Assembly: GCA_022376925.1 (NCBI GenBank)
Contig: JAIOJX010000004.1
Coordinates: 121,669,123 to 121,733,122, forward strand
DNA length: 64,000 nt
Direction of reading: 5' to 3'
Source: Tragulus kanchil
Taxonomy: Eukaryota; Chordata; Mammalia; Artiodactyla; Tragulidae
The notes under the pieces are model-generated. The model searched no databases and was not told where the DNA came from. It saw only the letters and a program-made list of their open reading frames with translations. Each line of letters begins with the position of its first letter. Position 1 is the stretch's first letter. The position numbers and the translations under genes were made by a program. This document shows, piece by piece, positions 25,118-37,182 of the stretch.

Positions 25118-27348
25118 CTTGCATCAAGATGAGTATGAAACATTACTTGTCTGAAATGCTTATATATCATACACACACATTATATATTAGTCACTTATTT
25201 GCCTCCAAGCAATTTTTAAAGCTCCCCTATAAGGTCTTGTTGATTATTTGGGACCAGCATCTACATTTTCTGTTCTCTTATCTTGGATCAGATGGACCTT
25301 TCTCTTAAAGGGTGCATGTTCTTTCTCAAAAGTATACTATCTTAAGCTTATTTAAACACTGATTTTAAAATAAGATGTTATATTAAGTTAATTCCTGGTC
25401 TTTGTCAACCGTGGGAAAACATAAATCATGCGTCAGGTAGAATTCAACCTGTCTAGTAATTTCTTTATAGATAGCTTGTTAATGTAAGATAGTAACACAA
25501 TAAAAAGAGTCAGTGAGAGTTAAAAAACCATCCATAAGTTTTCACTTCCCAAGATAATTACAGAGAATAATAAAGTATATTTGTTGCATTCTAACATCAA
25601 TCATCAGTTACATCTCACTAAAGGAATAATTCTCCTAAACACAGTTAAAGTATATCTGCTCTTAAAACATCTCTTCCTAGACTAATGTTGCTCTTCCCAT
25701 ATTGTGTCTGAACTTTATATTAATTTTTTTATTTTTATACTGTCTCAAGATACTCTTTTAAGTACCAAGGAAATCCCTTCTGTTAATTTCTATGAAATTA
25801 TTCCTTCCAATATACTCTGCAGAAGGCAGGCTGTGTACCTTACTAGTGATTAGAAATGGAAATGTGTGATGCTGTCTTCCTCTCACTTTTTCCAACCTAA
25901 ATGAGACGTTGTTTTTGTTTTGTTTTTCCCAGTTGTGTGGCAAATAACAGGGCATTTTCATGAACTTTGGAGATAAAATCACTTCTACCCTGGTGTAAGA
26001 ATGAAAAAGGACAATCTTTTGGGTCAAAGTACAGAGAGCCATGACCTTCCCTGAGTATCTTAATTGAACTTTCCCTTTTCAGCAGAAGCCAGAATTCTGT
26101 ATTATAGTAGGACGAGTTACAGAAATACTCAATTTTATATATGGGAAATGAATCCTTGTTTTAATTTGTTAAGTGTGTATAAATGGGTAAATGTCTTTCT
26201 GTATAATAAAATACAAAATATACTAAATAGTCGCTTGCATCAAGATGAGTATGAAACATTACTTGTCTGAAATGCTTATATATCATACACACACATTATA
26301 TATTAGTCACTTATTTGCCTCCAAGCAATTTTTAAAGCTCCCCTATAAGGTCTTGTTGATTATTTGGGACCAGCATCTACATTTTCTGTTCTCTTATCTT
26401 GGATCAGATGGACCTTTCTCTTAAAGGGTGCATGTTCTTTCTCAAAAGTATACTATCTTAAGCTTATTTAAACACTGATTTTAAAATAAGATGTTATATT
26501 AAGTTAATTCCTGGTCTTTGTCAACCGTGGGAAAACATAAATCATGCGTCAGGTAGAATTCAACCTGTCTAGTAATTTCTTTATAGATAGCTTGTTAATG
26601 TAAGATAGTAACACAATAAAAAGAGTCAGTGAGAGTTAAAAAACCATCCATAAGTTTTCACTTCCCAAGATAATTACAGAGAATAATAAAGTATATTTGT
26701 TGCATTCTAACATCAATCATCAGTTACATCTCACTAAAGGAATAATTCTCCTAAACACAGTTAAAGTATATCTGCTCTTAAAACATCTCTTCCTAGACTA
26801 ATGTTGCTCTTCCCATATTGTGTCTGAACTTTATATTAATTTTTTTATTTTTATACTGTCTCAAGATACTCTTTTAAGTACCAAGGAAATCCCTTCTGTT
26901 AATTTCTATGAAATTATTCCTTCCAATATACTCTGCAGAAGGCAGGCTGTGTACCTTACTAGTGATTAGAAATGGAAATGTGTGATGCTGTCTTCCTCTC
27001 ACTTTTTCCAACCTAAATGAGACGTTGTTTTTGTTTTGTTTTTCCCAGTTGTGTGGCAAATAACAGGGCATTTTCATGAACTTTGGAGATAAAATCACTT
27101 CTACCCTGGTGTAAGAATGAAAAAGGACAATCTTTTGGGTCAAAGTACAGAGAGCCATGACCTTCCCTGAGTATCTTAATTGAACTTTCCCTTTTCAGCA
27201 GAAGCCAGAATTCTGTATTATAGTAGGACGAGTTACAGAAATACTCAATTTTATATATGGGAAATGAATCCTTGTTTTAATTTGTTAAGTGTGTATAAAT
27301 GGGTAAATGTCTTTCTGTATAATCAAATAAAAATATACTAAATAGTCG
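25118..27348 (+). repeat. Tandem duplication 9 (offset 1116)
   Basis: 25118-26233 is repeated at 26234-27348. Differences sit just before the end of the first copy (ATAATAAAATACAAAATA versus ATAATCAAATAAAAATA). It is unique AT-rich intron. Confidence 0.93.
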
Positions 27349-27518
27349 TGTTTATATTTCTTAGTATTATAATTATCCACTATCTAAGTAACTATGGAAA
27401 GAATCTTTGAAAGAGAAAACTAATTATATACCATTCCATATCATGCTAAAAGCTTTATAAATTTACAAAATACATTTTCAAAGTGAGTCTTTACCTTGAA
27501 CTTTTAAAACTTGTTCTA

Positions 27519-27797
27519 GGGCTTCCCTGGAGGTCCAGTAGGTAAGGACACTGCCTTGCAGTGTAACGGGTGCTGGTTCCATCCCTGTCCTGGGAAGATC
27601 CCACGTGCCGCAGAGTAACTGGACTGATATGTCCAATTACCTAGCTGGAGCTCTGGAGCACATGTACCCATAGCCAGTGCTCTGCTGTGAGAAAGGCCAC
27701 TGCTAAGGGAGGCCTACACAGGCCGAAGAACAAAGATAGGTGAAAATGAATAAATGTGAGACCAATAGAAGTGGCCAAAAAAAAAAAAAAAAAAAGA
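27519..27797 (+). mobile_element. CHR-like SINE, full length with A tail
   Basis: It starts GGGCTTCCCTGGAGGTCCAG, has GGGAAGATCCCACGTGCCGC, TGTCCAATTACC and GAGACCAATAGAAGTGGCC, and ends in a run of about 18 A. Many point differences from the others suggest an older insertion. Confidence 0.87.
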
Positions 27798-30591
27798 ACC
27801 CGCTCGTTCTACATGAAGTATTTTAAACTACTCAGGGTTATTTATGCTTAGGTACTTTGTGAACACTTCAGTGAATCAAGTAAGATTATTTCTAACTAGA
27901 AATCCAGCATCAAGATGTGCTCTACTGACCCATTTTGTTTAAACTGAGGAGAAAAAACATTTAGGTATTGCATTTAGTTGTATTAAAGAAATTCACTAAA
28001 CATTAGTAAATGTGGTAGGTATTTTAACAGAATAACTATATCGATGGTGATCATTTAGCAAAACATGTCATGGAATAATTCCTCTAATCATTCATTTTTG
28101 CTTTTAAATTTTTTCTTGCTTTGTAAATAAAATGCAGTGGTCAAGCTCAACTAAAATGAATTGTTTCTATGTAATGAGAAAGATTATTAGTCTATAAAAT
28201 TGTAAAGAGATAGAAAACTTTTGCCTGGCTGCCAGAAGTTTTAAAATGTTTATAGGAGCCTCATTTTGCAGTAGAAAGAACATGTACTAACTATTTATTT
28301 CAGGCTCTAAGTGATCTTCTAGAGGTACGTGGATAAGTCCCCGAATATCCCTAGGTCACCTTAGTGTCATCTATTAAAGAAAGGAAAGCAATAAACCAGA
28401 CAATCTCTAGATTTCACCAACCTCTTCTCTGACTCTACAATTTACTAGGAACTAGCTGCTTCCTAAGCCTTAAATGCTCTAAACTTTTCTTACAAAAGTA
28501 AAAGGCATGAAGCTTTCTTATATAGTAATTTTGGCTGATTTTTTTTGAGGGGGCCACTTCTATTGGTCTTTCATTTATTTATTTTCATCCTTTTGTTCTT
28601 TGGCACATGTCGGCCTCCCATCGCAGTGGCCTCTCTCGCTGCAGAGTGCTGGCTCTGGGCGCATGTGCTCCAGAGCTCTGGCTCAGTACTTGGACACATC
28701 AGTTCAGCTGCTCTGTGGCACGTGGGATCTTCCCAGGCCAGGGACCAAACCGGCGCCCCTTGCACTGCAGGGCAGTGTCCTTGCCCACCGGACCACTAGG
28801 GAAGCCCCTTGGCTGATTTTTAAGGTTTTAAAATCTTTAGACTGATCAAAAGTTTTGTTTGAACCAAGAATATTTCTCAAAATAATCTAAAATGACTCAT
28901 TTAATGGGTGGGAAAAGGGAATATCATAATCGATATGCTTACCAAAGTCTGCTTATTTTAATAGATCTAACTTTAGGAATTGGTTGGCCTTTTCTTGTAC
29001 ACAACATGTTTCTAGTATTATTTTGCATTGTCTGTAGATTTTTCCAACAGTAATGAGATTGCAGTGACTGCCCCTTATTTTTATGGTTGGTATTCAGACT
29101 AACCTTTCTACACAGAATGGCAGACTTTCCTTCCCTCCAATGTTCAGTGAGGAGACATAAACCACGTAAAGAGTCAGGCTTTTTCCCCAAATGTGAAATT
29201 CGGGAAACAGAATAGGGCCAAAGTAGGGTGCGGCTGGATGCCTAGGCAAGAAATCAGGAATTCTAACATTTCAGATTTTTTTTTTGAAGAAGAAGAATTT
29301 ATTTACTAAAGGAAATGGGAAAAAAAGAAGAAAAAAATTGAGTCATAAAACTTTATATAAAAATATATTGTCTGACACAGAAATAAGTTTACCTTTCAAG
29401 AAGAAGTATTTTCCATTTTATTCATTACCTTGTGATAGCAATATTACCTACCATTAAAGTGTATTGTGTTGGGTTTTTCTGAGAATATCTTCAGCCTCGC
29501 TTTCTAAACTCTTTCCACTTTATGCTATTTCTCACCGTCTATTCAAATTGTAAAATGGGATCCAGTGTCAATTATCTTGGCTCAAAGCAAATGTCTCAAA
29601 CATGTAAGTGTTTCCAGTATTCTTTTCCAGCATAACTGGTAGTTGGAAATAGAGCAAGGAGCACACAAGCTTTTCTAGGTCTTTATTTCTTGCAAAATTA
29701 AGCTTATTATTTTCTTTTCTTATTTTGCAGATTAGTTAACATTATATCAGTACTTACTATGGACAATTCTCAGGAACTTCAAATAAATTATTATCCTTAG
29801 AAACATGTAATTTATCTCATTGTAGATCTACTCTAACATAGAATCTGAAAACACAGCACTGTTGCAATATTCATAATTACTCATGTCCTGACACAGTCCA
29901 ATAAAGTTAAAAGAACAAGCCAAAAACTCTTCTAGTGAGGAAGAAACTTGGAAAATATTTTAAAATATTAAAAAAAGAAACTATTAAGTTTACTAAATAT
30001 GTTGATATAGCAGTGTCATGAAAAGCCACATTAGATTACAATCTGCAAATATTTATTGACTAATGCTCAATATGGAATACCTCAGTCATATTTCATTTGT
30101 AATAAAAATACAGTAATGAGACAAATCTAATACACTTCAAAATTTATTTATACCTAGGGAATAAGGTCTCCAGATTGTATTGTTTCTGATACTTTTAAGG
30201 TTATGTCGATGACAGTGGTTAAATTACATCATCAGTCAAATAAAATATAGCCTTAAATTCAGAAATGTTTTAGAAATTGCCACTATACTCATCAAGCTAG
30301 TGAGTGAGTTTAGCCTCTGACTTGAAGTACCAAGTGAGAATATAAAAGATCATTTTGTATTGCAGCAAACTGGGAAAGATGTATCTCCTTATATAGCGGA
30401 TGGTAAGGATTTTCTGCTAATGCAAGTCCTGATTCTATCTGCAATTCTAAATGAATGTCAAGGGTATCTGAAAGAACTGTGGCTGACAGAGAAACTAAAT
30501 ATCTCTATTGTTTGCTAAAAATGCAGCTAGAGTCTCTAACAGTACAAGGTGGGCCAGCTCTAGATCAATGACTAGCCCAGTCTGGTATCTT
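27798..30591. other. Single-copy intron 1 sequence
   Basis: Non-coding AT-rich sequence around the CHR-like SINE at 28550. An A/G-rich stretch (29280-29340) may be a degraded poly(A) tail. No gene is seen. Confidence 0.55.
28550..28807 (-). mobile_element. CHR-like SINE, full length
   Basis: Reversed element from GGGGGCCACTTCTATTGG to GGACCACTAGGGAAGCCCC, with GGGATCTTCCCAGGCCAGGG inside. Short open frames here are read-through of the SINE and not genes. Confidence 0.88.
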
Positions 30592-31332
30592 CCCTTTAAA
30601 GATAGTGAGATTATTCTGAAGGGTGCGTGATCAAGTGAATCCCTACAGATTTGTAGCAATTTCTTGGCCATCAGCATAATTTTAAGGGAACCATACAGTC
30701 ATGTAATTCTTACTGTGCCAACAAAATTAGCTCTGTGAGGATGCCTATACAATACTTCTTTAGGAATAGTGTAAGGCACTTAGATTTCCACCAGCATTTC
30801 CACACACTTATTGAGGAGAAGAAAATAAAGTTTCTGATAATAACCTTATTGCCAGTCTTCAAAACACTAACCATAGACCACAGCATACTATACTTTTACA
30901 GGAGTTCCAAATCCATATTATCTCAATTATATAGATGTTGAATCCCACACCTACCAAAAACAAGTAAAAGAAAAATCCAATACTTCTTTCCCATTCTTTA
31001 ACAATTTTTCTTTGATGTTAAGTTGCAACCATTATTTGCATCTTTGTTTCTCTGCACATGTTTCTGTCAAAGCTTTTTTACATCAAAGGCCAGCTCTGCC
31101 TCTGAATGTAGTGTACAGAACCCTGTGTGCTCCTGGGACCAGCAGAATAAGTAAAGCCTGGGAAATTGCTAGAAATTTAAATTCTCTGGTACTACCCCAG
31201 ATCTACCAAATCAAAAATCCAAGCAATCTGGCTTTAAACAAGATTTCCAGATGATTCTGGTGCTACATATGTAAAGACTGGTTAACTTGACACCATTCCA
31301 ACTCAGCAGATGGTAAATATCTATTCAGTATT

Positions 31333-31545
31333 CACTGCCTGAGGAAGCACTAGTGGTAAAGAATCCACCTGCCAGCGCAGGAGACACAGGTTCGATCCCT
31401 GGGTCAGAAAGATCCCCTGAAGAAGAGCATACAGCCCACTTCACTATTCTTGCTTAGAGAATCCCACGGACAGAGGAGCCTGGCAGGCTACAGTCCATGG
31501 CATCATAGAATTGGACATGACTGAGCACACGCACTTTTGCCTGAG
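31333..31545 (+). mobile_element. Bov-tA SINE (second copy 32460-32672)
   Basis: The tRNA-like head CTAGTGGTAAAGAATCCACC with B box GGTTCGATCCC is followed by the Bov-A body (GACAGAGGAGCCTGGCAGGC, CTACAGTCCATGGCATC). It is duplicated with its flanks. Confidence 0.9.
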
Positions 31546-31564
31546 ACACTATGCAGTCCTATGA

Positions 31565-31685
31565 GCAGTAGGCAATTATCCCCAACTTGCAAATGAGTAA
31601 GCCAAGCCTCAGTTTTGGGTTATCCAAGGTCACACAGCTAGTTATGTAGCAAATCTGTTACTCAAAGCCAAATTCTACTTTTGGA
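31565..31685 (+). repeat. MIR relic (second copy 32692-32812)
   Basis: CAATTATCCCCAACTTGCAA, AAGCCAAGCCTCAG and CCAAGGTCACACAGCTAG form the MIR core and 3' region in order. Confidence 0.75.
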
Positions 31686-32905
31686 GGGCTTCCACTTATT
31701 TCCCTCTCCTTTATACCTAAGTGCCACCTCTATAGATTATCTCCTTTAAAGATAGTGAACCAAAAATCCCTACAGATTTGTAGCAATTTCTTGGCCATCA
31801 GCATAATTTTAAGGGAACCATACAGTCATGTAATTCTTACTGTGCCAACAAAATTAGCTCTGTGAGGATGCCTATACAATACTTCTTTAGGAATAGTGTA
31901 AGGCACTTAGATTTCCACCAGCATTTCCACACACTTATTGAGGAGAAGAAAATAAAGTTTCTGATAATAACCTTATTGCCAGTCTTCAAAACACTAACCA
32001 TAGACCACAGCATACTATACTTTTACAGGAGTTCCAAATCCATATTATCTCAATTATATAGATGTTGAATCCCACACCTACCAAAAACAAGTAAAAGAAA
32101 AATCCAATACTTCTTTCCCATTCTTTAACAATTTTTCTTTGATGTTAAGTTGCAACCATTATTTGCATCTTTGTTTCTCTGCACATGTTTCTGTCAAAGC
32201 TTTTTTACATCAAAGGCCAGCTCTGCCTCTGAATGTAGTGTACAGAACCCTGTGTGCTCCTGGGACCAGCAGAATAAGTAAAGCCTGGGAAATTGCTAGA
32301 AATTTAAATTCTCTGGTACTACCCCAGATCTACCAAATCAAAAATCCAAGCAATCTGGCTTTAAACAAGATTTCCAGATGATTCTGGTGCTACATATGTA
32401 AAGACTGGTTAACTTGACACCATTCCAACTCAGCAGATGGTAAATATCTATTCAGTATTCACTGCCTGAGGAAGCACTAGTGGTAAAGAATCCACCTGCC
32501 AGCGCAGGAGACACAGGTTCGATCCCTGGGTCAGAAAGATCCCCTGAAGAAGAGCATACAGCCCACTTCACTATTCTTGCTTAGAGAATCCCACGGACAG
32601 AGGAGCCTGGCAGGCTACAGTCCATGGCATCATAGAATTGGACATGACTGAGCACACGCACTTTTGCCTGAGACACTATGCAGTCCTATGAGCAGTAGGC
32701 AATTATCCCCAACTTGCAAATGAGTAAGCCAAGCCTCAGTTTTGGGTTATCCAAGGTCACACAGCTAGTTATGTAGCAAATCTGTTACTCAAAGCCAAAT
32801 TCTACTTTTGGAGGGCTTCCACTTATTTCCCTCTCCTTTATACCTAAGTGCCACCTCTATTAATTTCATCATGTAAAATGTGGCTTTGCTATTTCCTTGA
32901 AAAAC

Positions 32906-32991
32906 GTGTGTGTTTGTGTGTGTGGCTCTTTGCCTATTGTGTGTGTTTGTGTGCATGTATGTGAGAGAGAGAGGGAGAGGAAGAGGGAGAA
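32906..32991. repeat. GT/GA-rich low-complexity tract
   Basis: GTGTGTGTTTGTGTGTGTGG followed by AGAGAGAGAGGGAGAGG. It lies just before duplication 11. Confidence 0.85.
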
Positions 32992-33514
32992 ATGGTTGCA
33001 GCTAGAGAGAATAAGATGGGAAAACAAGTAACTAATACAAAAAATAAAATTAATGTCACAAATGTTGCTATCGTTACAGTTACTCAAAATAGAAAGCTAC
33101 TACTTAGATAGTTTTACATTTTTTTTCAGTACAGTTAAGCTCGAACAAATATGCAATCCCAAATAAGTATAAACCACATGGCCCCTTAAGAGATACTAAT
33201 ATAGTTCTTTTACCCCTCAGCTATGTGCTTTCCTCTCTCAGTCTTGAAAATCCATACTTTTATTTTGCTTTTCAGCTACCACCTGTGAACTGTTTTGCAG
33301 GAACCTGCTACCCTTGACATTAATGACAAAAATTTCTACTCAATGATCCCTGTGAGATTTTTCTAAATCTCATGTAACTATCAAACTGACCAACCAACAA
33401 ATCCAGCCCCTGATACTTGTTAAAAGTGACAAGACAGGTTTGATGTAGGATACTGCAGTAAGGGCGAGAGATTAGACTATTATCTGAACTCAATTTCAGT
33501 TAAGACAAAGGTGA

Positions 33515-33811
33515 GGGACGTCCCTGAGGGTCCAGTGGTTAAGAATCTGCCTGCCAATGCAGGGGACATCGGTTTGATCCCTGGTCTGGGAAGATTGTCA
33601 TGGAACAACTAACACTGTTGCACAGCAACTACTGAGCCCATGTGCAACAACTACTGAAACCAGTGTACCTACAGCCTGTGCTCTGCGATGAGAAGGCACT
33701 GCAGTGAGAAGCCCACATACCACAACCAGAGTGTAGCCTCTTCCGGCGGCAACTAGAAACCCAGCAGCAAAGACCGAGCACAGTCAAAAATAAATCAATA
33801 ATAAACTTTAA
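33515..33811 (+). mobile_element. CHR-1-like SINE (second copy 34613-34909)
   Basis: It starts GGGACGTCCCTGAGGGTCCA and carries GGTTTGATCCCTGG, AACAACTACTGAAACCAG and AAAAATAAATCAATAATAAA at the tail. It resembles the long cetartiodactyl CHR-1 form. Confidence 0.82.
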
Positions 33812-33976
33812 AAAGACAAAGGTGACTGAAGTTTTTAAGGGAGAACAGAGAGGCAACAAAGAGGGATTATGAGCTTGTGATAAAGTGGGGACAGAAAAGA
33901 CTAGTCTGCTATGTGGAAACGGAAAGTTACAAAAGGGGATGGAATTGAGAATTACTGAAACTAACTTAGCAAAGTA

Positions 33977-34010
33977 GGCGGGGCCAATGCGTGATTGGTT
34001 GCTTTGCAAC
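33977..34010. promoter_or_regulatory. GC-box / CCAAT / ATTGG / RFX-like palindrome cluster (copies at 35075-35108 and 36218-36251)
   Basis: Within 34 bp lie GGCGGGG (33977-33983), CCAAT (33984-33988), a reversed CCAAT box ATTGG (33994-33998) and the perfect inverted repeat GTTGCTTTGCAAC (33998-34010), which resembles an RFX X-box. This spacing looks promoter-like. It could be a FGF10 intronic enhancer, a cryptic promoter, or the remains of an LTR. It appears three times only because of duplications 11 and 12. Confidence 0.4.
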
Positions 34011-34907
34011 ATGGTATTTTCTTAAGCATGGCGTCTCGAGTCACCTCTACGGACACAGCTGAGTTTGAATACAGGTGGAAGCCAGTGTGAAGTTTTTGCC
34101 AACTTTTTGGGGGTTTTATAATGGTTGCTCTTTTGCCAAAAATAAAATTAATGTCACAAATGTTGCTATCGTTACAGTTACTCAAAATAGAAAGCTACTA
34201 CTTAGATAGTTTTACATTTTTTTTCAGTACAGTTAAGCTCGAACAAATATGCAATCCCAAATAAGTATAAACCACATGGCCCCTTAAGAGATACTAATAT
34301 AGTTCTTTTACCCCTCAGCTATGTGCTTTCCTCTCTCAGTCTTGAAAATCCATACTTTTATTTTGCTTTTCAGCTACCACCTGTGAACTGTTTTGCAGGA
34401 ACCTGCTACCCTTGACATTAATGACAAAAATTTCTACTCAATGATCCCTGTGAGATTTTTCTAAATCTCATGTAACTATCAAACTGACCAACCAACAAAT
34501 CCAGCCCCTGATACTTGTTAAAAGTGACAAGACAGGTTTGATGTAGGATACTGCAGTAAGGGCGAGAGATTAGACTATTATCTGAACTCAATTTCAGTTA
34601 AGACAAAGGTGAGGGACGTCCCTGAGGGTCCAGTGGTTAAGAATCTGCCTGCCAATGCAGGGGACATCGGTTTGATCCCTGGTCTGGGAAGATTGTCATG
34701 GAACAACTAACACTGTTGCACAGCAACTACTGAGCCCATGTGCAACAACTACTGAAACCAGTGTACCTACAGCCTGTGCTCTGCGATGAGAAGGCACTGC
34801 AGTGAGAAGCCCACATACCACAACCAGAGTGTAGCCTCTTCCGGCGGCAACTAGAAACCCAGCAGCAAAGACCGAGCACAGTCAAAAATAAATCAATAAT
34901 AAACTTT

Positions 34908-37182
34908 AAAAAGACAAAGGTGACTGAAGTTTTTAAGGGAGAACAGAGAGGCAACAAAGAGGGATTATGAGCTTGTGATAAAGTGGGGACAGAAAAGACT
35001 AGTCTGCTATGTGGAAACGGAAAGTTACAAAAGGGGATGGAATTGAGAATTACTGAAACTAACTTAGCAAAGTAGGCGGGGCCAATGCGTGATTGGTTGC
35101 TTTGCAACATGGTATTTTCTTAAGCATGGCGTCTCGAGTCACCTCTACGGACACAGCTGAGTTTGAATACAGGTGGAAGCCAGTGTGAAGTTTGATCAAA
35201 TCTCTTAGCATACTTTCAGAAGTTCCTTTGTGTTGTGTGGGAGAGGTCAGTATTTTGCATAATGTGTTGTGACTTCACTTAATTTAGCTCTATTTCACAT
35301 TAAAGACGGGCTTCCCAGGTGGTGCTAGTGGTAAACCACCCTTCTGCCAATGCAGGAGACATGAGAGATGCAGATTTGATCCTGGGTCTGGAAGATTCCC
35401 CTGGAGGAGGGCATGGGAAGCCGTCTAGTATCCTTGCCTGGAGAAGCCCATAGACAGAGGAGCCTGGTGGGCTATAGTACATAGGGCTGCAAGTCTGAAG
35501 TTACATGGCACAATGCAGTACACATTAAAAAGAGGTGAAAACATTATTTGAAATATTTCTAATTATACTGATGAAAATTATTTAGCTATTAAAAAGTGAA
35601 AGTAAGAGTTTCTCTAAAATAATTTTGAAATCTAGTGTTTGCTAGAATATGGAGAAAAGTATCTAAATAGGTGAAACAACTTTTATCATTGCCTTTTTAT
35701 AATTTACCTAAAAGTAACATTAAACATTTATATTTTATAATTCACTAACTTTTCCTTTGAACCATACAACATTTTGGCATGTCCTCTAATTTTTATTTTC
35801 ATTTTATTTAGATAATTCATCTCAAGATTTTGTGAAGATTACTGTCAAAGAAAAAGAAATGTCTTTAATGAATATTCAGTTTTTCTATCCTCTGCCAGTA
35901 TTGGACTAACCACCGATGGTTTATTTGTTCACTCAATAAATACATACTTTTAAAAAAAATCACTATGATTACTCTGGTACTTTGAGAAAGATAGACAATT
36001 AAAGGAGATAAGAACCCAGAGTGGACCTCTAACTGAATACCAAAGAGTAAAAATAAAAAAAAGACAAAGGTGACTGAAGTTTTAAGGAGAACAGAGAGGC
36101 AACAAAGAGGGATTATGACTGGAAAGTGGGGACAGAAAAGACTAGTCTGCTATGTGGAAACGGAAAGTTACAAAAGGGGATGGAATTGAGAATTACTGAA
36201 ACTAACTTAGCAAAGTAGGCGGGGCCAATGCGTGATTGGTTGCTTTGCAACATGGTATTTTCTTAAGCATGGCGTCTCGAGTCACCTCTACGGACACAGC
36301 TGAGTTTGAATACAGGTGGAAGCCAGTGTGAAGTTTGATCAAATCTCTTAGCATACTTTCAGAAGTTCCTTTGTGTTGTGTGGGAGAGGTCAGTATTTTG
36401 CATAATGTGTTGTGACTTCACTTAATTTAGCTCTATTTCACATTAAAGACGGGCTTCCCAGGTGGTGCTAGTGGTAAACCACCCTTCTGCCAATGCAGGA
36501 GACATGAGAGATGCAGATTTGATCCTGGGTCTGGAAGATTCCCCTGGAGGAGGGCATGGGAAGCCGTCTAGTATCCTTGCCTGGAGAAGCCCATAGACAG
36601 AGGAGCCTGGTGGGCTATAGTACATAGGGCTGCAAGTCTGAAGTTACATGGCACAATGCAGTACACATTAAAAAGAGGTGAAAACATTATTTGAAATATT
36701 TCTAATTATACTGATGAAAATTATTTAGCTATTAAAAAGTGAAAGTAAGAGTTTCTCTAAAATAATTTTGAAATCTAGTGTTTGCTAGAATATGGAGAAA
36801 AGTATCTAAATAGGTGAAACAACTTTTATCATTGCCTTTTTATAATTTACCTAAAAGTAACATTAAACATTTATATTTTATAATTCACTAACTTTTCCTT
36901 TGAACCATACAACATTTTGGCATGTCCTCTAATTTTTATTTTCATTTTATTTAGATAATTCATCTCAAGATTTTGTGAAGATTACTGTCAAAGAAAAAGA
37001 AATGTCTTTAATGAATATTCAGTTTTTCTATCCTCTGCCAGTATTGGACTAACCACCGATGGTTTATTTGTTCACTCAATAAATACATACTTTTAAAAAA
37101 AATCACTATGATTACTCTGGTACTTTGAGAAAGATAGACAATTAAGGAGATAGACCCAGAGTGACTCTAAACTGAATACCAT
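34908..37182 (+). repeat. Tandem duplication 12 (offset 1139-1150)
   Basis: 34908-36042 is repeated at 36057-37182. It overlaps duplication 11, so the GC-box/CCAAT cluster occurs three times. The start of the second copy and the end of the first show several small indels (GAGCTTGTGATAAAG versus GACTGGAAAG; AGATAAGAACCCAG versus AGATAGACCCAG). Confidence 0.92.
35308..35515 (+). mobile_element. Bov-tA SINE (second copy 36451-36658)
   Basis: GGGCTTCCCAGGTGGTGCTA head, CAATGCAGGAGACATG, GATCCTGGGTCTGG, and a Bov-A body ending GACAGAGGAGCCTGGTGGGC. Confidence 0.88.

Larger units (their letters stand above)
30592..32860 (+). repeat. Tandem duplication 10 (offset 1127-1150)
   Basis: 30592-31733 is repeated at 31743-32860. 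About 23 bp is missing at the 5' start of the second copy (after GATAGTGA). Both copies carry a Bov-tA SINE and a MIR relic. Confidence 0.93.
33039..35193 (+). repeat. Tandem duplication 11 (offset 1098) with 42-bp filler
   Basis: 33039-34095 is repeated at 34138-35193. Positions 34096-34137 match neither flank. Both copies carry an older CHR-1-like SINE and the GC-box/CCAAT/RFX-like cluster. Confidence 0.93.

Noticed and set aside
33629..34012. 127-codon open frame on the minus strand
   Set aside because: Most of it overlaps the CHR-1-like SINE in antisense; no support as a gene.
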